Shown here: one piece after another, positions 10,894 through 21,990 of the stretch
Layout of the letters: each line of letters begins with the position of its first letter
Position numbering within the stretch: the first letter of the stretch is position 1
Assembly (NCBI GenBank): GCA_030068145.1
Contig: JAPJBO010000736.1
Span: forward strand, 50,880-114,879
Length of the DNA stretch: 64,000 bases
Origin: Diplonema papillatum
Taxonomy: Eukaryota; Euglenozoa; Diplonemea; Diplonemida; Diplonemidae
Reading direction: 5' to 3'
Made by a program: the position numbers and the translations under genes
The notes under the pieces: model-generated
The model's input: only the letters and a program-made list of their open reading frames with translations
Told to the model about the DNA's origin: nothing
The model's database searches: none

Positions 10894-11251
10894 AAAATAA
10901 ATTCCGAGATCGGAAAAAATAAATTCGTTTATTTGTCCGGCGTGTGTAAACACAACGGAATCCTGTCAAAAAATAAACGAAATTTATCGTCACGCTCCTC
11001 AAGCCATTTCCACCAGAGGGAATTTATTTTTCCCAATAAAAACTCCAGTTTTCCCCCTGAACACATAATTACGATTTTCCCCCGGCCTCAGAGATAAGAT
11101 TCTTGAACACGAATATAAGATTTCCTCCCCCCCCCTTCATCAAACACATGAGAGGCAAGTAGCGCCTGAACACGAAACTAAGATTTTCCCCCCCCCAGCA
11201 TAGTACGTGGGGGGTAGATCGAAGGAGAGAGCAACAAAGGAACGCCGCACA

Positions 11252-13829
11252 ATGAAAAAGCGCGTGCAGCCGACGACGGTGGTAGACAACGAGTTGTCGT
11301 CGCTGCTGCAGCACAATGACCGGCCGACGTGGAGGCCGCAAAGCACGCAACAAAGGAAGATGATGGCACACCTGACGAAGCAGCGCGCGGAGAAGAGAAG
11401 AGGAAGGCAGCTCACGGCTGCATCAAGAGGCGGCAGCGCCGTCGGCCGCAGCCGAGGAGCGTCAGGCGTGGGTTCCCCGGAGGCTTCGGTGGCCGCGTCG
11501 ATCGTGAGCGACGCCCCGTTCTCGTCGTTGGGACTCAACGGGCAACCACCGCCGTGGCTCAACGAGCAACCGACGGGTCACCACCCACGTCACCCTCCGG
11601 CACCTCCTACCAAGACTTTGTCAAGCCCGCAGTGCGAAGGCAACCACGAGCTTCAAAGGAGAACTGGGATACCGGACACGTACACACCGCACGTTGGGTT
11701 CAGCATCGCGTGCGACAACTGCGGAAAGAAGGAGCTGCACCATGAGCCGTTTTTCTACCACTGCCCCCTGTGCAAGTTCGACTGCTGCAGCACGTGCATG
11801 ATTGGCAAGCGGAATATCGCAGCGGCGAAGAGGTACGACATGCAGCAGAAGTTCTACAATAACGCCGCGTCGGAGTCGCAGGTGTCGGGGCTCGACAGCG
11901 CCCGCCCGCACCACAACAAGGTCAAGCCGCCGTTGGACGGCAACAACCACAAGACGAACTGGATGCGGATGGACGATCCCGCGTCGAACGACCCCCGCTG
12001 GCGCATGCGCGGCGCCTTCAACCAGTCCGCCGCCAACGTTTCGAAGAACGCGGCCCGGGCTGCTCCGCACGTCGAAGACGCAGACGGCGGAGCCGCGGGC
12101 TCGCTGCGCCAGAAAATCAGCATCGGCGACGAAGTCGAGCTGTCGCCGCCGCGCGACCGCGACGACGCTGACGACGACGCCGCACTGGGCGTGCGCGGGG
12201 TCGTGACAGGCTTCAACAGGGGCCGCATCGGCGTCAGCATCCCCGGCCGGAAGGAGGAGCAGGCGAAGGGAGTCCTGCCGGACCGCATCACCCGCCCGGG
12301 CTCCGCCACGAAGGTGTCGGCGCTGCACCCCGGCCAGTACCCGAAGGGCGCCGTGGTCGAGGTGTGCAACACGCACACCCCCGCCGACGGCCGCCGCGGC
12401 ATCGTCGTCGACAGCCTCCACAACCGACCCGTCTGCAACCCGTTTTCGCCGACCCCGCGCTCCGCGGCATCGGACACCGGCTCGTCGTTCTCCCCGCGCC
12501 CGCCGACGACCGTCGAGATCGACCTGTTCCCCGACGCGCAGTCATTCGCCCAGAGGCGCGGTGCCCAGCGGTACCGGCTGCCGATGGAAAACCTCACGCT
12601 GCCCGTCGGCGTGCACGTCAGGCTCGTCAACACAGGCAGCGAGAAGCTCGAAAACAGAGTCGGAACCATCACCGGATACAACAGAGGCAGGGTTGGTGTC
12701 CGTCTGCGGGCAACGGGCGAGATGGTGGGTGCCCTTCCGGATTGGATCAAGCCGGCCTCGGCTGATGAAGCTGATCGTCCGCAGCAGGAGCGGCAGCCCG
12801 AAGCGTCGCGTGCGCCGGCGCCGGCGCCTCGGAAAGAGAAGCCCGCCCCTTCGCCGTCGGCGGTGAAGCACCTTTTGAACACCATCCGCTCGGCGCTGCT
12901 GCACGCCGGCGGCGCGCTGGCGTTCGTCAACCTTCGGCGCTCGCTGGCCATCTTCCCGCCGACGATCCTCGGCCTGACGCAGGTGTTCGCCCGCGTCGGG
13001 TTGCACGACGTGGCGCAGGACCCGGCCACAGTCGAAACCATCTTCAACGTCTTTTCCAGCAGCGGCAGCCTCGACACGGCGGCCCTCGCCTCGTCCCTGC
13101 GCAGGCGTATCCCCGACAAAAGGGAGAGATGGCTCACGAAGCTCTTCTCAGAGCTCGACAGAGACGGTTCGGGCGTCGTGCCCACCGGCTACCTCAAGAA
13201 GTTCTACATCCCAACCAACGGCCCGCTGTCGCCCGACCACCTCCTCGAAAACATGCGCGTGGAGCAGTCCGAGTTCATGAACTTTTACAGAGACCTCAGG
13301 TGTGCAGTCGGAAATCCTCCCCGCCCCCTCCCGATTGTGAGCCTGCGTTCGTGGTGTCGGTCGCAGGAGTCTTTTTTGGCTAGCCAAAGTGAGAAAATAG
13401 TGCGTACGGTAGTGAGTAGAGAAGAGAACGAGCGTAAAAGAACGGAGGTAGCACTACCGGACCAGCGGAGGCCACCGCAAAAATATTTCTGACCCGTGCA
13501 CATCACAGGATCGACACAAGCGTGTCTCCCCAAAATCCCAAACCCTCTGAACTGCGTTTTTCCTCTGATGGACAGCCCAATTGTTTCTCTTGATGTTCTT
13601 CCTTTGCAAATGCTAAAATGCGCGGAAATAAAAATATCTTTCCTCATCCCTCAAAACCAGCATCAATAACAACGACCTTCCGATGATGAGCCTGCTGGCT
13701 TCACGTCAACAAGTTCCGCAAATACTGTTTTTCCACGGGACCTACCCTGTAGCAGCAACATCATGCTGGTGCACGTGCAAAAGTCCCAGATTAAGGCGAA
13801 CAAAACGGTTGCGCAGACTTTGCACCTGA
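11252..13829 (+). CDS. Zinc-finger, duplicated SH3/KOW-like and EF-hand protein
   Basis: Exon 1 (11252-13299) starts at the first ATG, MKKRVQPTT. The N-terminus is basic and low-complexity. A cross-brace-like zinc finger follows (C154, C157, H170, C171, C174, C179, C182), like a ZZ/C1-type fold. Two similar beta-rich repeats (GVVTGFNRGRIGVSI ~318 and GTITGYNRGRVGVRL ~470) look like small SH3/KOW-type barrels. The C-terminal ~140 residues resemble calcyphosine EF-hands, with one good loop (DRDGSG ~636) and the ending EFMNFYRDL. A phase-2 intron 13300-13660 (GTGTGC...ACCAG) joins to exon 2, giving SINNNDLPMMSLL as in the calcyphosine tail; stop at 13829 (~738 residues). Without splicing the frame ends at 13492. 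It is probably a calcium-responsive scaffold; a molecular role cannot be read from sequence. Confidence 0.65.
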
Positions 13830-16800
13830 CCACAGCTTAGATCCACTTCAATACCCACACCCTCAGCGCGGCGATCTCATCCGACAACCACTTCCACACG
13901 ATTCTGACGACAACGTGGAGGGTGCCGTTGTGAGGCAGTTTACGAAGTAGACAACGTTTGTAGTCCGAACAGCTGGTAGATTTGATACTACCGCGGTGTA
14001 TGTGTACTTGGCGAGAGGAAGTGGGAAGCTTCGGGGGTGTTCATTCTTATCGTCAGACCTGCCGACGAAAAATATCTCGAATGCTGAGCTAAAGCATATT
14101 CGTGTTTGTAAATGCCAACCTGCTGACATTTACGCCTTGCGCCCTTTAAGACGGACCTAGTTGTTCACAGCCTTCCTCTAGGGCACGAAGGTCTCCGCTA
14201 GTTGCGGCCTCCGGTCTTTGGTTCTCGAGCCGAGGAATGATGGGGAGATTGTATTCTGACCTTGCACGCGCTCAGCTTCCGACGACTGATGTGGTGACAG
14301 AGGCGCGGCAACAGACCCGCTTTCTGTCGTCAAAGCTGACACACCGGCCTGCCAATGACGGTGTCCTTCCCTGGTTGTGAAAGCCCGCAACTCAGCGTAC
14401 CTGCCCCAACCGAGTCAGGATCGGCCACTTTCAGAGTCGGCTGGACGTTTACAAAATTGTAGAAGCATACAGCATTAGCGATATCTGGAGCCTTCCAGGA
14501 CGCAGCTTGCGAGACCAGCAAAATAATGTGCGTATAGTTCGAATTTTTACAGCGTTGCGACGCGGAACCCTCGGCGGCGCGAAGATTCCTGTTCCGGAGA
14601 AAAAAAAAACGCATCAGGGCACTTCGTCTGCATCTGTTCTGACCACGGCGCAGATTTGAGTTTCTCTTTTTTTCTTCCCGCTTCGTTATTGCACATACAG
14701 TGCCCTACCCACTGCCCTGTTCACTACTGATGTTTTCTCCTCGGTGCCCCCTCATCGCAAAACAACCACCCCGACGAGGGTTCTTTTTGAGCCACGGAGT
14801 TACCAGCACAGTAAAGCTGAAGACAAAAAGAAGAGCCGAACTTGTTTGCACAAGGTGAGCAGTCCAGGGTTTGCAGGTCCTGAACGGAAAAAGGCGAGGG
14901 AGGGAAAAAAAGAGAAACTAAAATAATCTCGGCGCCACCAGTTTTCTTCACGCAAACAAGCTGCTCCCTGAAGGAACCGACGGTAGCTACCCAGCAGCCA
15001 CCCATTTACTACTCGACTTGCATCACGACCTTCTCTCATCGAGTCACCGTCTCCCACCCTCCGTTTGTCATTGGCATGGCAGGCAGTGTGTTGCCTCTTC
15101 TTCGCTTCGACAAAAATTCTCCCCACCTCCCGTCGTCTTTGTTGTTCGAAGGGTGGTCGAAGTCACCAAGATGAGCCCGCGGTCAAGAAAGCGCTCCCCT
15201 GCGCCTGACTCGCCCGCCCAGCCAGAACGTCGCCTCCACAGCTGCGCCAGCATCGGCGCCGCCCCACACTATCACGGGGCCATAGCCCTCACGCCCCGCC
15301 TAAATAGTACATGAGATGGCCCCCCGTTAGCGACACTTCCGATCAGCGCCTTTTGTGCGACCGGTACCTCCACGGGCATATTACGAGTCACTACGAGGCT
15401 GACATTGTAGCGGACGTCTATTAGAGCAGAAGCCTCCTTTGTCGCGACACGCGAACTCTGAGCCAATTCACCTACCCCCCCCCCTGAAAGCGACCTGAGC
15501 TCGATTACACGGCGATGCAGATTACCGCCACAGATTATTTGCATGTTAACCCAAACTACAAGGCTCCACAACATTCGACCGAGCAGGGGGGTGATTTGGC
15601 TCAAACACTCAGATGGCGTTTTGCATTTGTTTTCCAATTATATTCACCTCAATCTTGTCCATTCACCTGTTGCCCCCGTCGTAGTAGTACGACAAATAAG
15701 TTAGGAGACCGGGAACTTCCCGGAGAGATGGTTCCTGCACCCTCTTCGATTGGGGCTGTCAACGATGCACCACCGCACTGAAGGAAACAACCCGAACGAA
15801 AAAACGGTGGGAATACTACTGAGAGTCGCATGCTTCACTGCGTGCAGATACGAAAACTCGGTCACGTGTAGGGGAAAGCAATGGCCATGAGCTGTTCACA
15901 CCAACCGGTGCGGCCGACGTATTTCTAGGCCGTGCGGAAGATGCTGTTCAGTTGTGTGATGCGTTCGCAGGTGTATCCAGCTGTTGCATGGAGCCAATCT
16001 GCTGCTGCTGGCGGGTATACCGTGTAGTGCCGGTGAAGTGGAGGCAGCGGCCCACCGCTGTTGTTTGCTCATCTTGAGGTACCCCAGCAAGTGTATTGAT
16101 ACGTCTCTGCTACCCAACACCATACCAGGTGTATGGATACTTCCTGATACGTCTATCCGTCATATCGCGATACTTATCGGTGTACGTGATGTGTACACTT
16201 TACCCAGGCGGAGGACACGTTGTCAACTTTGTTACTTTCACGTTGTATTGGGAGCCTGCGGAACAGACCGGCGATGTTCAGCGGCAGTTCCTATGGAAGG
16301 CCACTGAAACGTGGCAATGCTTCGTTGGCGACCTGGAAACGGCCGCCAGAGAGCACAACCAAGGTGATGCCAACCTATCGACGCAACCGCCTTTTTCCTT
16401 CGTTTACGCCCCGGGTTTCCCGCCTTCCCTTCACCTGCCTTCCCCCTTCTTCTTTTTAGTTCCACTCCCTCCTCCTGTGGCCAGCTTTAGTTCATTGTAC
16501 ATTCTTGCTGGTGTTGCGAGTCCCCCGCTTTTCCTCATTTTTGTACCCCCTCTTCCTGCCCAACAGAGGCAGCAATGCCTCCTTTCTCTCCTTAAACATC
16601 ACGTGAAGGGTCGAGTTTGCAGGGTTGTTCGTCACTTGCTGACACAGCTCTGGAGCTTCTTTGCGGGGGAAGGCGAACCACCCTTTGCTGGTCGTGAATT
16701 CATCACACACAGACCGCGCAAGGTTTCACAAGCTCACGTGCTCCCAGGCACACAACAAGAGAGTAGCAAAACAGCGGTATTTCGTGACAAAGGCCCATCC

Positions 16801-17965
16801 GAGGCAAAGCCGCCCGTGAGCTCCCCCGGTAAATGCACAAAGGCGATGGACCTTGTCATTGCCGCTCCCGCTTCTCCACGCTTCCGCTCGACCTTCTTAC
16901 GTACCTTCACGTGCTGTTTTGCTAGCGAGTTATTGGTTTTCTCTTCGTTGCCTATCTCGGCCGGTGTTTACTGCCGACAGTATTGTGTGTGTACTCCTCT
17001 CATAGCCTTCCCCCCCCCGCCGATACGTCAAACAAATAGTGAAAAAGAGAATCGAAAGAGAGGAAAACAAACTGCAGAAGCGAGCCCGCCGCTGAACCAG
17101 TAGAAACAAAGATGATAAACGAACCGAAATAAACCGAAGGTTGTCAAGTACGGAAGAAAAGCGCCACGCGCAAGGCAGCATCGCGTTCGCACGAGCTCGT
17201 CCGATCAAAAGAAAAGAAGGAAAAGAATACGAAAAAAATCTCCCCGTGTCGATTTTGACTTCCACCCGCTCGTTTCGTTTCCTTTCCACGCAAGTCTCAA
17301 CGGCTCTCAACGGCTATTCCACTGGAAACGATCATCTGAACCGCACACACCGTAATTGGATTAATGTTGAACGAGTAAAACCTGGGACATCCCCCAAAAT
17401 GAAGCTGGGTGTCCCAGGGTTACCCGGTTCGGCATTTTTTTTCGCGACTTTGCGTGCTTTGCAGAATACCACGACCCTGGTGCTTGCCGGCGCCAGCGGG
17501 CGCTCAATACTCAGCTCGACCCCTAGATGCCGCTGTCATAGGAGGCTGCAGGCTGTATTCACGCAGGTGACTACCTGGGACACCCCCCCAGGTGTCCCAC
17601 GGTCTGTCATTTACCCGTTCCAGCTTTAGTCCAGTTCAACATTATTCAAATTACGAAACACTGTTTTCGTGTGATGTTACCTTACAACAGCTAGCTCTAT
17701 ACTGACAGCGCACATTACCGCAAGTCGCAAGAGTCGGACCGCTGTCTGCCATCTGCCTGTCCGCATCCACTTAAGAACTGACGAAACAGCGAATGACCGA
17801 CGGCATTCTGGCTCGTGTCAACTCATTGCCAACCTACAGTCTGTAGACCCGGGTGGGGAGGAGTGTGATGAACCCGCAAATCTGCCTCTGAGACAGGCAC
17901 ACAACAGAGAATAGAAAAACAGCGGTATTTCACGACAAGCCCAACCGAGGGGAGGTGGGGGTAGA
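13830..17965. other. Long spacer, no recognised gene
   Basis: Several open frames exist (one of 335 codons at 16096-17103), but they are low-complexity or pyrimidine-rich and match no family I know. A 47-codon frame at 15171 (MSPRSRKRSPAPDSP) is the most gene-like fragment. A MITE-like element lies at 17362-17644. Confidence 0.5.
17362..17644. mobile_element. MITE-like element with 11-bp terminal inverted repeats
   Basis: TAATGTTGAAC (17362-17372) and GTTCAACATTA (17634-17644) are exact inverse complements. Inside each end is a hairpin built from CTGGGACAYCCCCC and GGTGTCCCA (near 17380-17420 and 17575-17600), followed by TTACCCGTTC-like words. Length is 283 bp with no open frame. A target duplication was not identified. 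Confidence 0.5.
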
Positions 17966-20064
17966 ATGGCCGAGCTCTCGGCGTCCGAAGTTTCGGTGCC
18001 CGACCGCGACGCGCAGTTTTTCCAATGGCGGCTGCGGGTCGAAGAAGCGCGGACGCGAACACTGCTGCCCGAGACAGGCTTCGACGCCGCTACCAGCAGC
18101 AGCAGCGCAAAGGCGAACAAAGACGGGGCCCCGCGGCACCAGCCGGCACGGCGAGAGAGAGTCACAGTCTCGCGGTTCATGATGCGCATCGCAGAGACAA
18201 TCTTCGGGGGGCACGTGCACCGTGTGTGCTTCCTGCACGACTACATCGCTAGTCACTTGGTCAAGGCAAAAATGGACCCAGAAGCGTTGTGGAGTGACGC
18301 TAACGATGCGGAACCCCTTGTAGACGCTACGGCTGCTCTGTGTCTGTCCCTCGAGAAGACCCTCGAAGAACTGCATCACAGCGGTGACCCCGCTACCGCA
18401 CCAACAGAAGCCGTACAAGCTTTCATGGCTTTCGGTGGCTCGATCGACACGACAGGCGAGGTCGAAGTTGGCGCTTTGCAAAGGTTTGCTGGGGGTTCGG
18501 TCAGTGCAACGCATCCATCACCGGTGCGCACAACTGGAGTTCGTGGAATCTTCGCTGACCTGTTTCATCCCGTGAAAGATTTCACTCTGGAGGCGCAGTG
18601 TCCGAATTCGGGCTCGGGTCATTTTCAGGTTCGGAATCCCAACCAAACCAACAAAACCCGCTGCCTATCTCTTTTCACTCTGCCCAGCACATTGTAAGAC
18701 AATCCCGCAAGATTGTCAGTACTAAAAAAGAACGCTGATCTCGACGTAGTCTGACTAGGAAGCTCGGCTTCGGAATAGCCGATATGAGAGTGGCACATCG
18801 ATAGTTTTATCTTTGTGAGCGGGACACCAAGAGGGCGATCGTTTGAAGTTTCCTTCAGAGACGGCGCGAAGAAAAAAGAAAGAAGAAAATAAAAAGAAAA
18901 AGGCCCCTTCTGGTTCAGGAACGCGATGGTCAAGCACAGCTTGCAAAGCTTGACAAGGTGCGCATGCTTTAGTTTGCGAAATCGGTAGCCACTTGACCCG
19001 TAGACCACGTGAAGCTTGGCTCCCGCGTAGCAGGCTTGCTCCGGTACCCTGGTTTAGAGACAGCGAAATAAAATAAAATACGGCCCCACAGCTCGCTGTC
19101 GCGCCACTTCGGCGTCGAGCTCTCGAGCGCGCTGAACGCCCGCGACGTGCGGCACGCGTTCTCCGGCCAAGACAAGCGAATGATGAAGTTTCCACAGTTC
19201 GAGGCCCTGTTCCATGCGGAGGCCGCGGGCGACCACAAAACGGACGCCCACGACGCCGCCGCCGACGACGCCGGGTCGCCGACGGCGGCGGACGACAAGC
19301 AGCGTGACGCGGCCCAAAAGGCCCACGACGGAAGCAGCAGCAAAAAGCGGTTCGGCAACCCGTTCAGCGTCATGTCCCACCTGCTCGCATCCACCGCCGA
19401 AGCAACCGCGCTGTCGAAACAGTTCGGCAGCCCGAAAACAAACAAATCAGCAGATGGCTCATCGCCAGCGTCGTCTCAGCGCAGCGATGCCGTTAACTTG
19501 TACAGCAACCACAAGCTGCAGCTGGAACATGCTTTGAGAGAGATTGAGTCGCATCCGCCGGATCGTTCGGTGAAGCTGCGGTCGTTGCGACGGGAGGAGT
19601 CTCGGGCCAAAAAAGCGGCCGCCACCCGATGGCAAAGAACGCTTGCACCGGAGTGGGCCGATAAAGTCCTATCAGACATGTCCGTCCGATCTCAAGTTGC
19701 AATGTACCACGCGATGGGCCGGCTTCCGCCACCTGAGTTGCTGCCTCTGCGCCACCAGCCGGCACGTGCTGCCCCTCGTTGCAAGCCTGTCAACCATGCC
19801 AAGCAGAAGAACCGGTTACCGTATCACTCGCACTCGGCACCGCGGTCTCGATTTTCGACAGCGCGGGACCCGTGCTGGGATCCTGCTGCGGCAACCGGCG
19901 AAAGTCAGGTGATGGCGAAATGGACGACCTGCAAGCGCGAAGGCCGCCTGCACAAGTCTCGCCTGCTGCTGCCGGTGGTCGAGGACGGACCGCCCGATCG
20001 CGCTGAGAGGCTGCACTTCTATCTGTTCGCACCGTCGCATTTGAGGCTTTATCAGCCGGCCTGA
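17966..20064 (+). CDS. Hypothetical protein with degenerate EF-hand-like region
   Basis: Exon 1 17966-18483 and exon 2 19092-20064 are joined across a phase-2 intron (GTTTGC...CCACAG) into ~496 residues. Across the junction the protein reads FMAFGGSIDTTGEVEVGALQ then SSLSRHFGVELSSALNARD, which has EF-hand helix-loop-helix rhythm but lacks most Asp ligands, so calcium binding is doubtful. The middle (residues ~210-300) is Ala/Asp/Lys-rich and probably disordered. The C-terminal part has a basic stretch (RSLRREESRAKKAA). I recognise no enzyme motif. The intron carries an inverted dispersed repeat (family 2). It may be related in architecture to the EF-hand protein encoded upstream at 11252. The 3' part (19780-20064) could be alternatively spliced. 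Confidence 0.5.
18885..19075 (-). repeat. Dispersed repeat, family 2 copy B inside an intron
   Basis: Read on the minus strand this matches the repeat at ~6170-6490 (GCCTGCTACGCGGGAGCC, AAGCTTCACGTGG, GGTCAAGTGGCTACCGATTT, ACTAAAGCATG), with an A/T-rich tract at both ends and about 95 bp of the copy-A interior missing. It lies wholly within the 18484-19091 intron. Confidence 0.65.
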
Positions 20065-21061
20065 CTGCACCCTAGCGCGGTGTTGCTCGCCTTCCCAGAT
20101 GGGTTTGGAACGCCTCAGCTCGGCGGAAAGATCCGCGTCGTGTACTCAAGCGGAATGCGTCCGGTATCTTCGCGAGTCGCGCCACCTTCCTGCACAGTTG
20201 TCTGTTTGACATCCTCACACATTCGACACCTGCTTCATCGTGTCACCGAGGGTCTCACTTCAAACGAATTCCAGCGCCGTTGTACCCGTCTTGAACTAAA
20301 ACCTTTAGGGTTGTCACCGGCTTTCACAAGTAACGGTACCACCGATCGCGTCACTATCTTTCCATGCAAGACAGCTAATTGTGCAGCAACTGTGACCATT
20401 GTGCTTCGTCGGCACATTCATCTTTCATTATCCAGCATTCACGTGGCTTGAGCAGTTTGCGAACGACGATGCCCGCCGCATGTTCCTGCTTTCCGAGTGA
20501 GTGCCAGCTCCCCTCTTGCCGCTTGCCGTCACCAGCCATTGCCATGGCTTCAGTTCACTGGAAAGCAGAGAGTAATCGAACTTGTTTTTCCACCACATGC
20601 CTTCAGACCATCGACAATCGAGTTTCCAACCCCCCTGTCAGACGAAAGCGAAACCCCCTAGAGGTTGCAAAGTTGATAGCGATGCCCCGTCGCCTGCTGC
20701 ACGAATGAGGATGCACGTACCGCACTAACTCTCAGGGGTTATCGTACTCACTTGACCAAGGTAAAATGGTCAAAATACCCGGGGACGATTCTTCTTCCGA
20801 AGTGCGGGGTTTGGGAGGGGTTTCGGGAAATTGGGCCCAATTTCCTCAACCCCACTGTCCAACTACAGAGGCTATCTCATCAGGACGACAGGGGCCACCC
20901 GTCCCTGCAGTGAGTGGTGCAATCAAGCACATACTTCGTACGGTCTCTGCGACAAGTAGCTGATTTCTCCCGTGTTAAATTATTCTTCCAAGAGTCAATC
21001 GCGAAGCAAATGGACGTGCGGCGCGTTTGTGAGGGTAGTCGAAGCTGCAGAGCAACTCTGC
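20065..21061. other. Spacer, no gene seen
   Basis: Only short, unconvincing frames are present. The last part is the upstream region of the calcium-sensor gene. Confidence 0.5.
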
Positions 21062-21069
21062 TATATATA
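21062..21069 (+). promoter_or_regulatory. TATA box of the calcium-sensor gene
   Basis: TATATATA lies 65 bp upstream of ATG 21134, so a transcription start about 30 bp downstream would give a short 5' leader. It is the clearest TATA element I noticed in the window. Confidence 0.5.
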
Positions 21070-21133
21070 CCCAAATCGAGCTTCATTGGCGCGAAGAGAC
21101 AAAAATTAAAGTGCACACAAGGACAACGGGTCA

Positions 21134-21733
21134 ATGGGGGCTCGGAACTCAACGCACAATGGCCCTGTGCAAGTGCAACCACTGCGCGACGATGAATGCT
21201 ACAACCTGTCAAATTCAACGCATTATACAGTGAGCGAGGTGCAGCAGCTGTACCGGCAGTTCATGAACGAAGTGCCATCAGGCTTCATCCCGAAGCCCGA
21301 ATTTGGGACTCTTTGCCAGGTGATGGGCATCCGGGAAGGTGCTATCCGAGAGCTCGTCTTCAGCGCTTTTGACCTTAATGGCGACGGCTACATCTCATTC
21401 TCGGAGTTCATCCGCGCAATGTCGACGATGACACGAGGCTCCGCAGACGAGAAGCTGAACTTCGCTTTCCATTTGTACGACACCGGTGGCGACGGGGGCA
21501 GGCCACGCGGGTACCTGACGAAGTCAGACCTTCTCCGCGTGGTCAACTCGCTACGTTCGATGCTCGGCGATCTTCTCATGCTCAACGGAACCACATACAA
21601 CACCCCGGATGCTTTGGTCGACGCGATCTTTCTCGAGATGGATCTCAACCGCGACGGCAAGATCACCGAGGAAGAATACCGCGTCGGTGCCAAACGGGAC
21701 CAGGCCATCGTCCAGGGCCTCGCGCTGTTTTAG
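21134..21733 (+). CDS. Neuronal calcium sensor (frequenin/NCS-1-like) EF-hand protein
   Basis: A 199-residue single-exon gene. It starts MGARNS, a Gly2/Ser6 N-myristoylation signal, so the protein is expected to associate with membranes. Four EF-hand positions are present. EF1 is degenerate (~51-65). EF2 (D80-E91, DLNGDGYISFSE) and EF4 (D170-E181, DLNRDGKITEEE) are canonical. EF3 (~116-133) is interrupted by extra residues, TGGDGGRPRGYL, so its loop is not standard. The MTRGSADEKLNFAFHLYD segment and the tail KRDQAIVQGLALF parallel NCS-1 (RGTLDEKL... and DPSIVQALSLY). NCS proteins regulate membrane-bound partners such as PI4-kinase or channels in a calcium-dependent way; the partner here is unknown. 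The calcineurin-B-like family is the main alternative. Confidence 0.85.
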   Translation: MGARNSTHNGPVQVQPLRDDECYNLSNSTHYTVSEVQQLYRQFMNEVPSGFIPKPEFGTLCQVMGIREGAIRELVFSAFDLNGDGYISFSEFIRAMSTMTRGSADEKLNFAFHLYDTGGDGGRPRGYLTKSDLLRVVNSLRSMLGDLLMLNGTTYNTPDALVDAIFLEMDLNRDGKITEEEYRVGAKRDQAIVQGLALF

Positions 21734-21990
21734 CTGCGGGCAATGCCGCTGTCAGTAGGATAGCCCACCACCGCATCCTCGCTGTCTTCCCTGGTGACAG
21801 CACACGCTACGGGGAAGAATGCCGCATCGCCCAACTGGGCCAAGCAATCGTCCAGGGCCTCGCTGTTTTAACTGCGGGCAATGCCGTTGCCAGTAGATTA
21901 TAGCGCACCCCCGCAATCCCCGCAAACTTCGCTGGCGAGAGCACACTTTGCGAGGAAGTACGCCGCATCGGCGTACGCCAAATTATCGTA
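21668..21990 (+). repeat. Tandem triplication of the calcium-sensor gene 3' end
   Basis: The last ~20 codons plus 3' flank recur with a period of about 139-143 bp. ATCGTCCAGGGCCTCGC is at 21707 and 21846, CTGCGGGCAATGCCG follows both, and a GAAGAATRCCGC-type word occurs at ~21672 and ~21813, with a diverged GAAGTACGCCGC relative at ~21955. The third copy is partial and diverged. The extra copies lie after the stop codon and are not translated as part of the gene. Confidence 0.75.

Larger units (their letters stand above)
8870..11251. other. Intergenic spacer with palindromes and short repeats
   Basis: I find no recognised gene. A 53-codon GC-rich frame (9290-9451) starts MFTPWSPLAPRAP but has no visible homology. 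A 43-bp tandem duplication with CTTCTAAAGATACGCTGG occurs at 9493 and 9536, and GTAGGCTACGGGT is duplicated near 9757-9782. Two foldbacks and a minisatellite are listed separately. Near 11056, 11103 and 11168 a C-rich motif, TGAACACGAAactaAGATTT, recurs three times just before the next gene. Confidence 0.6.

Noticed and set aside
16096-17103. 335-codon plus-strand frame
   Set aside because: Pyrimidine-rich, low-complexity Pro/Ser/Phe composition and no recognisable domain.
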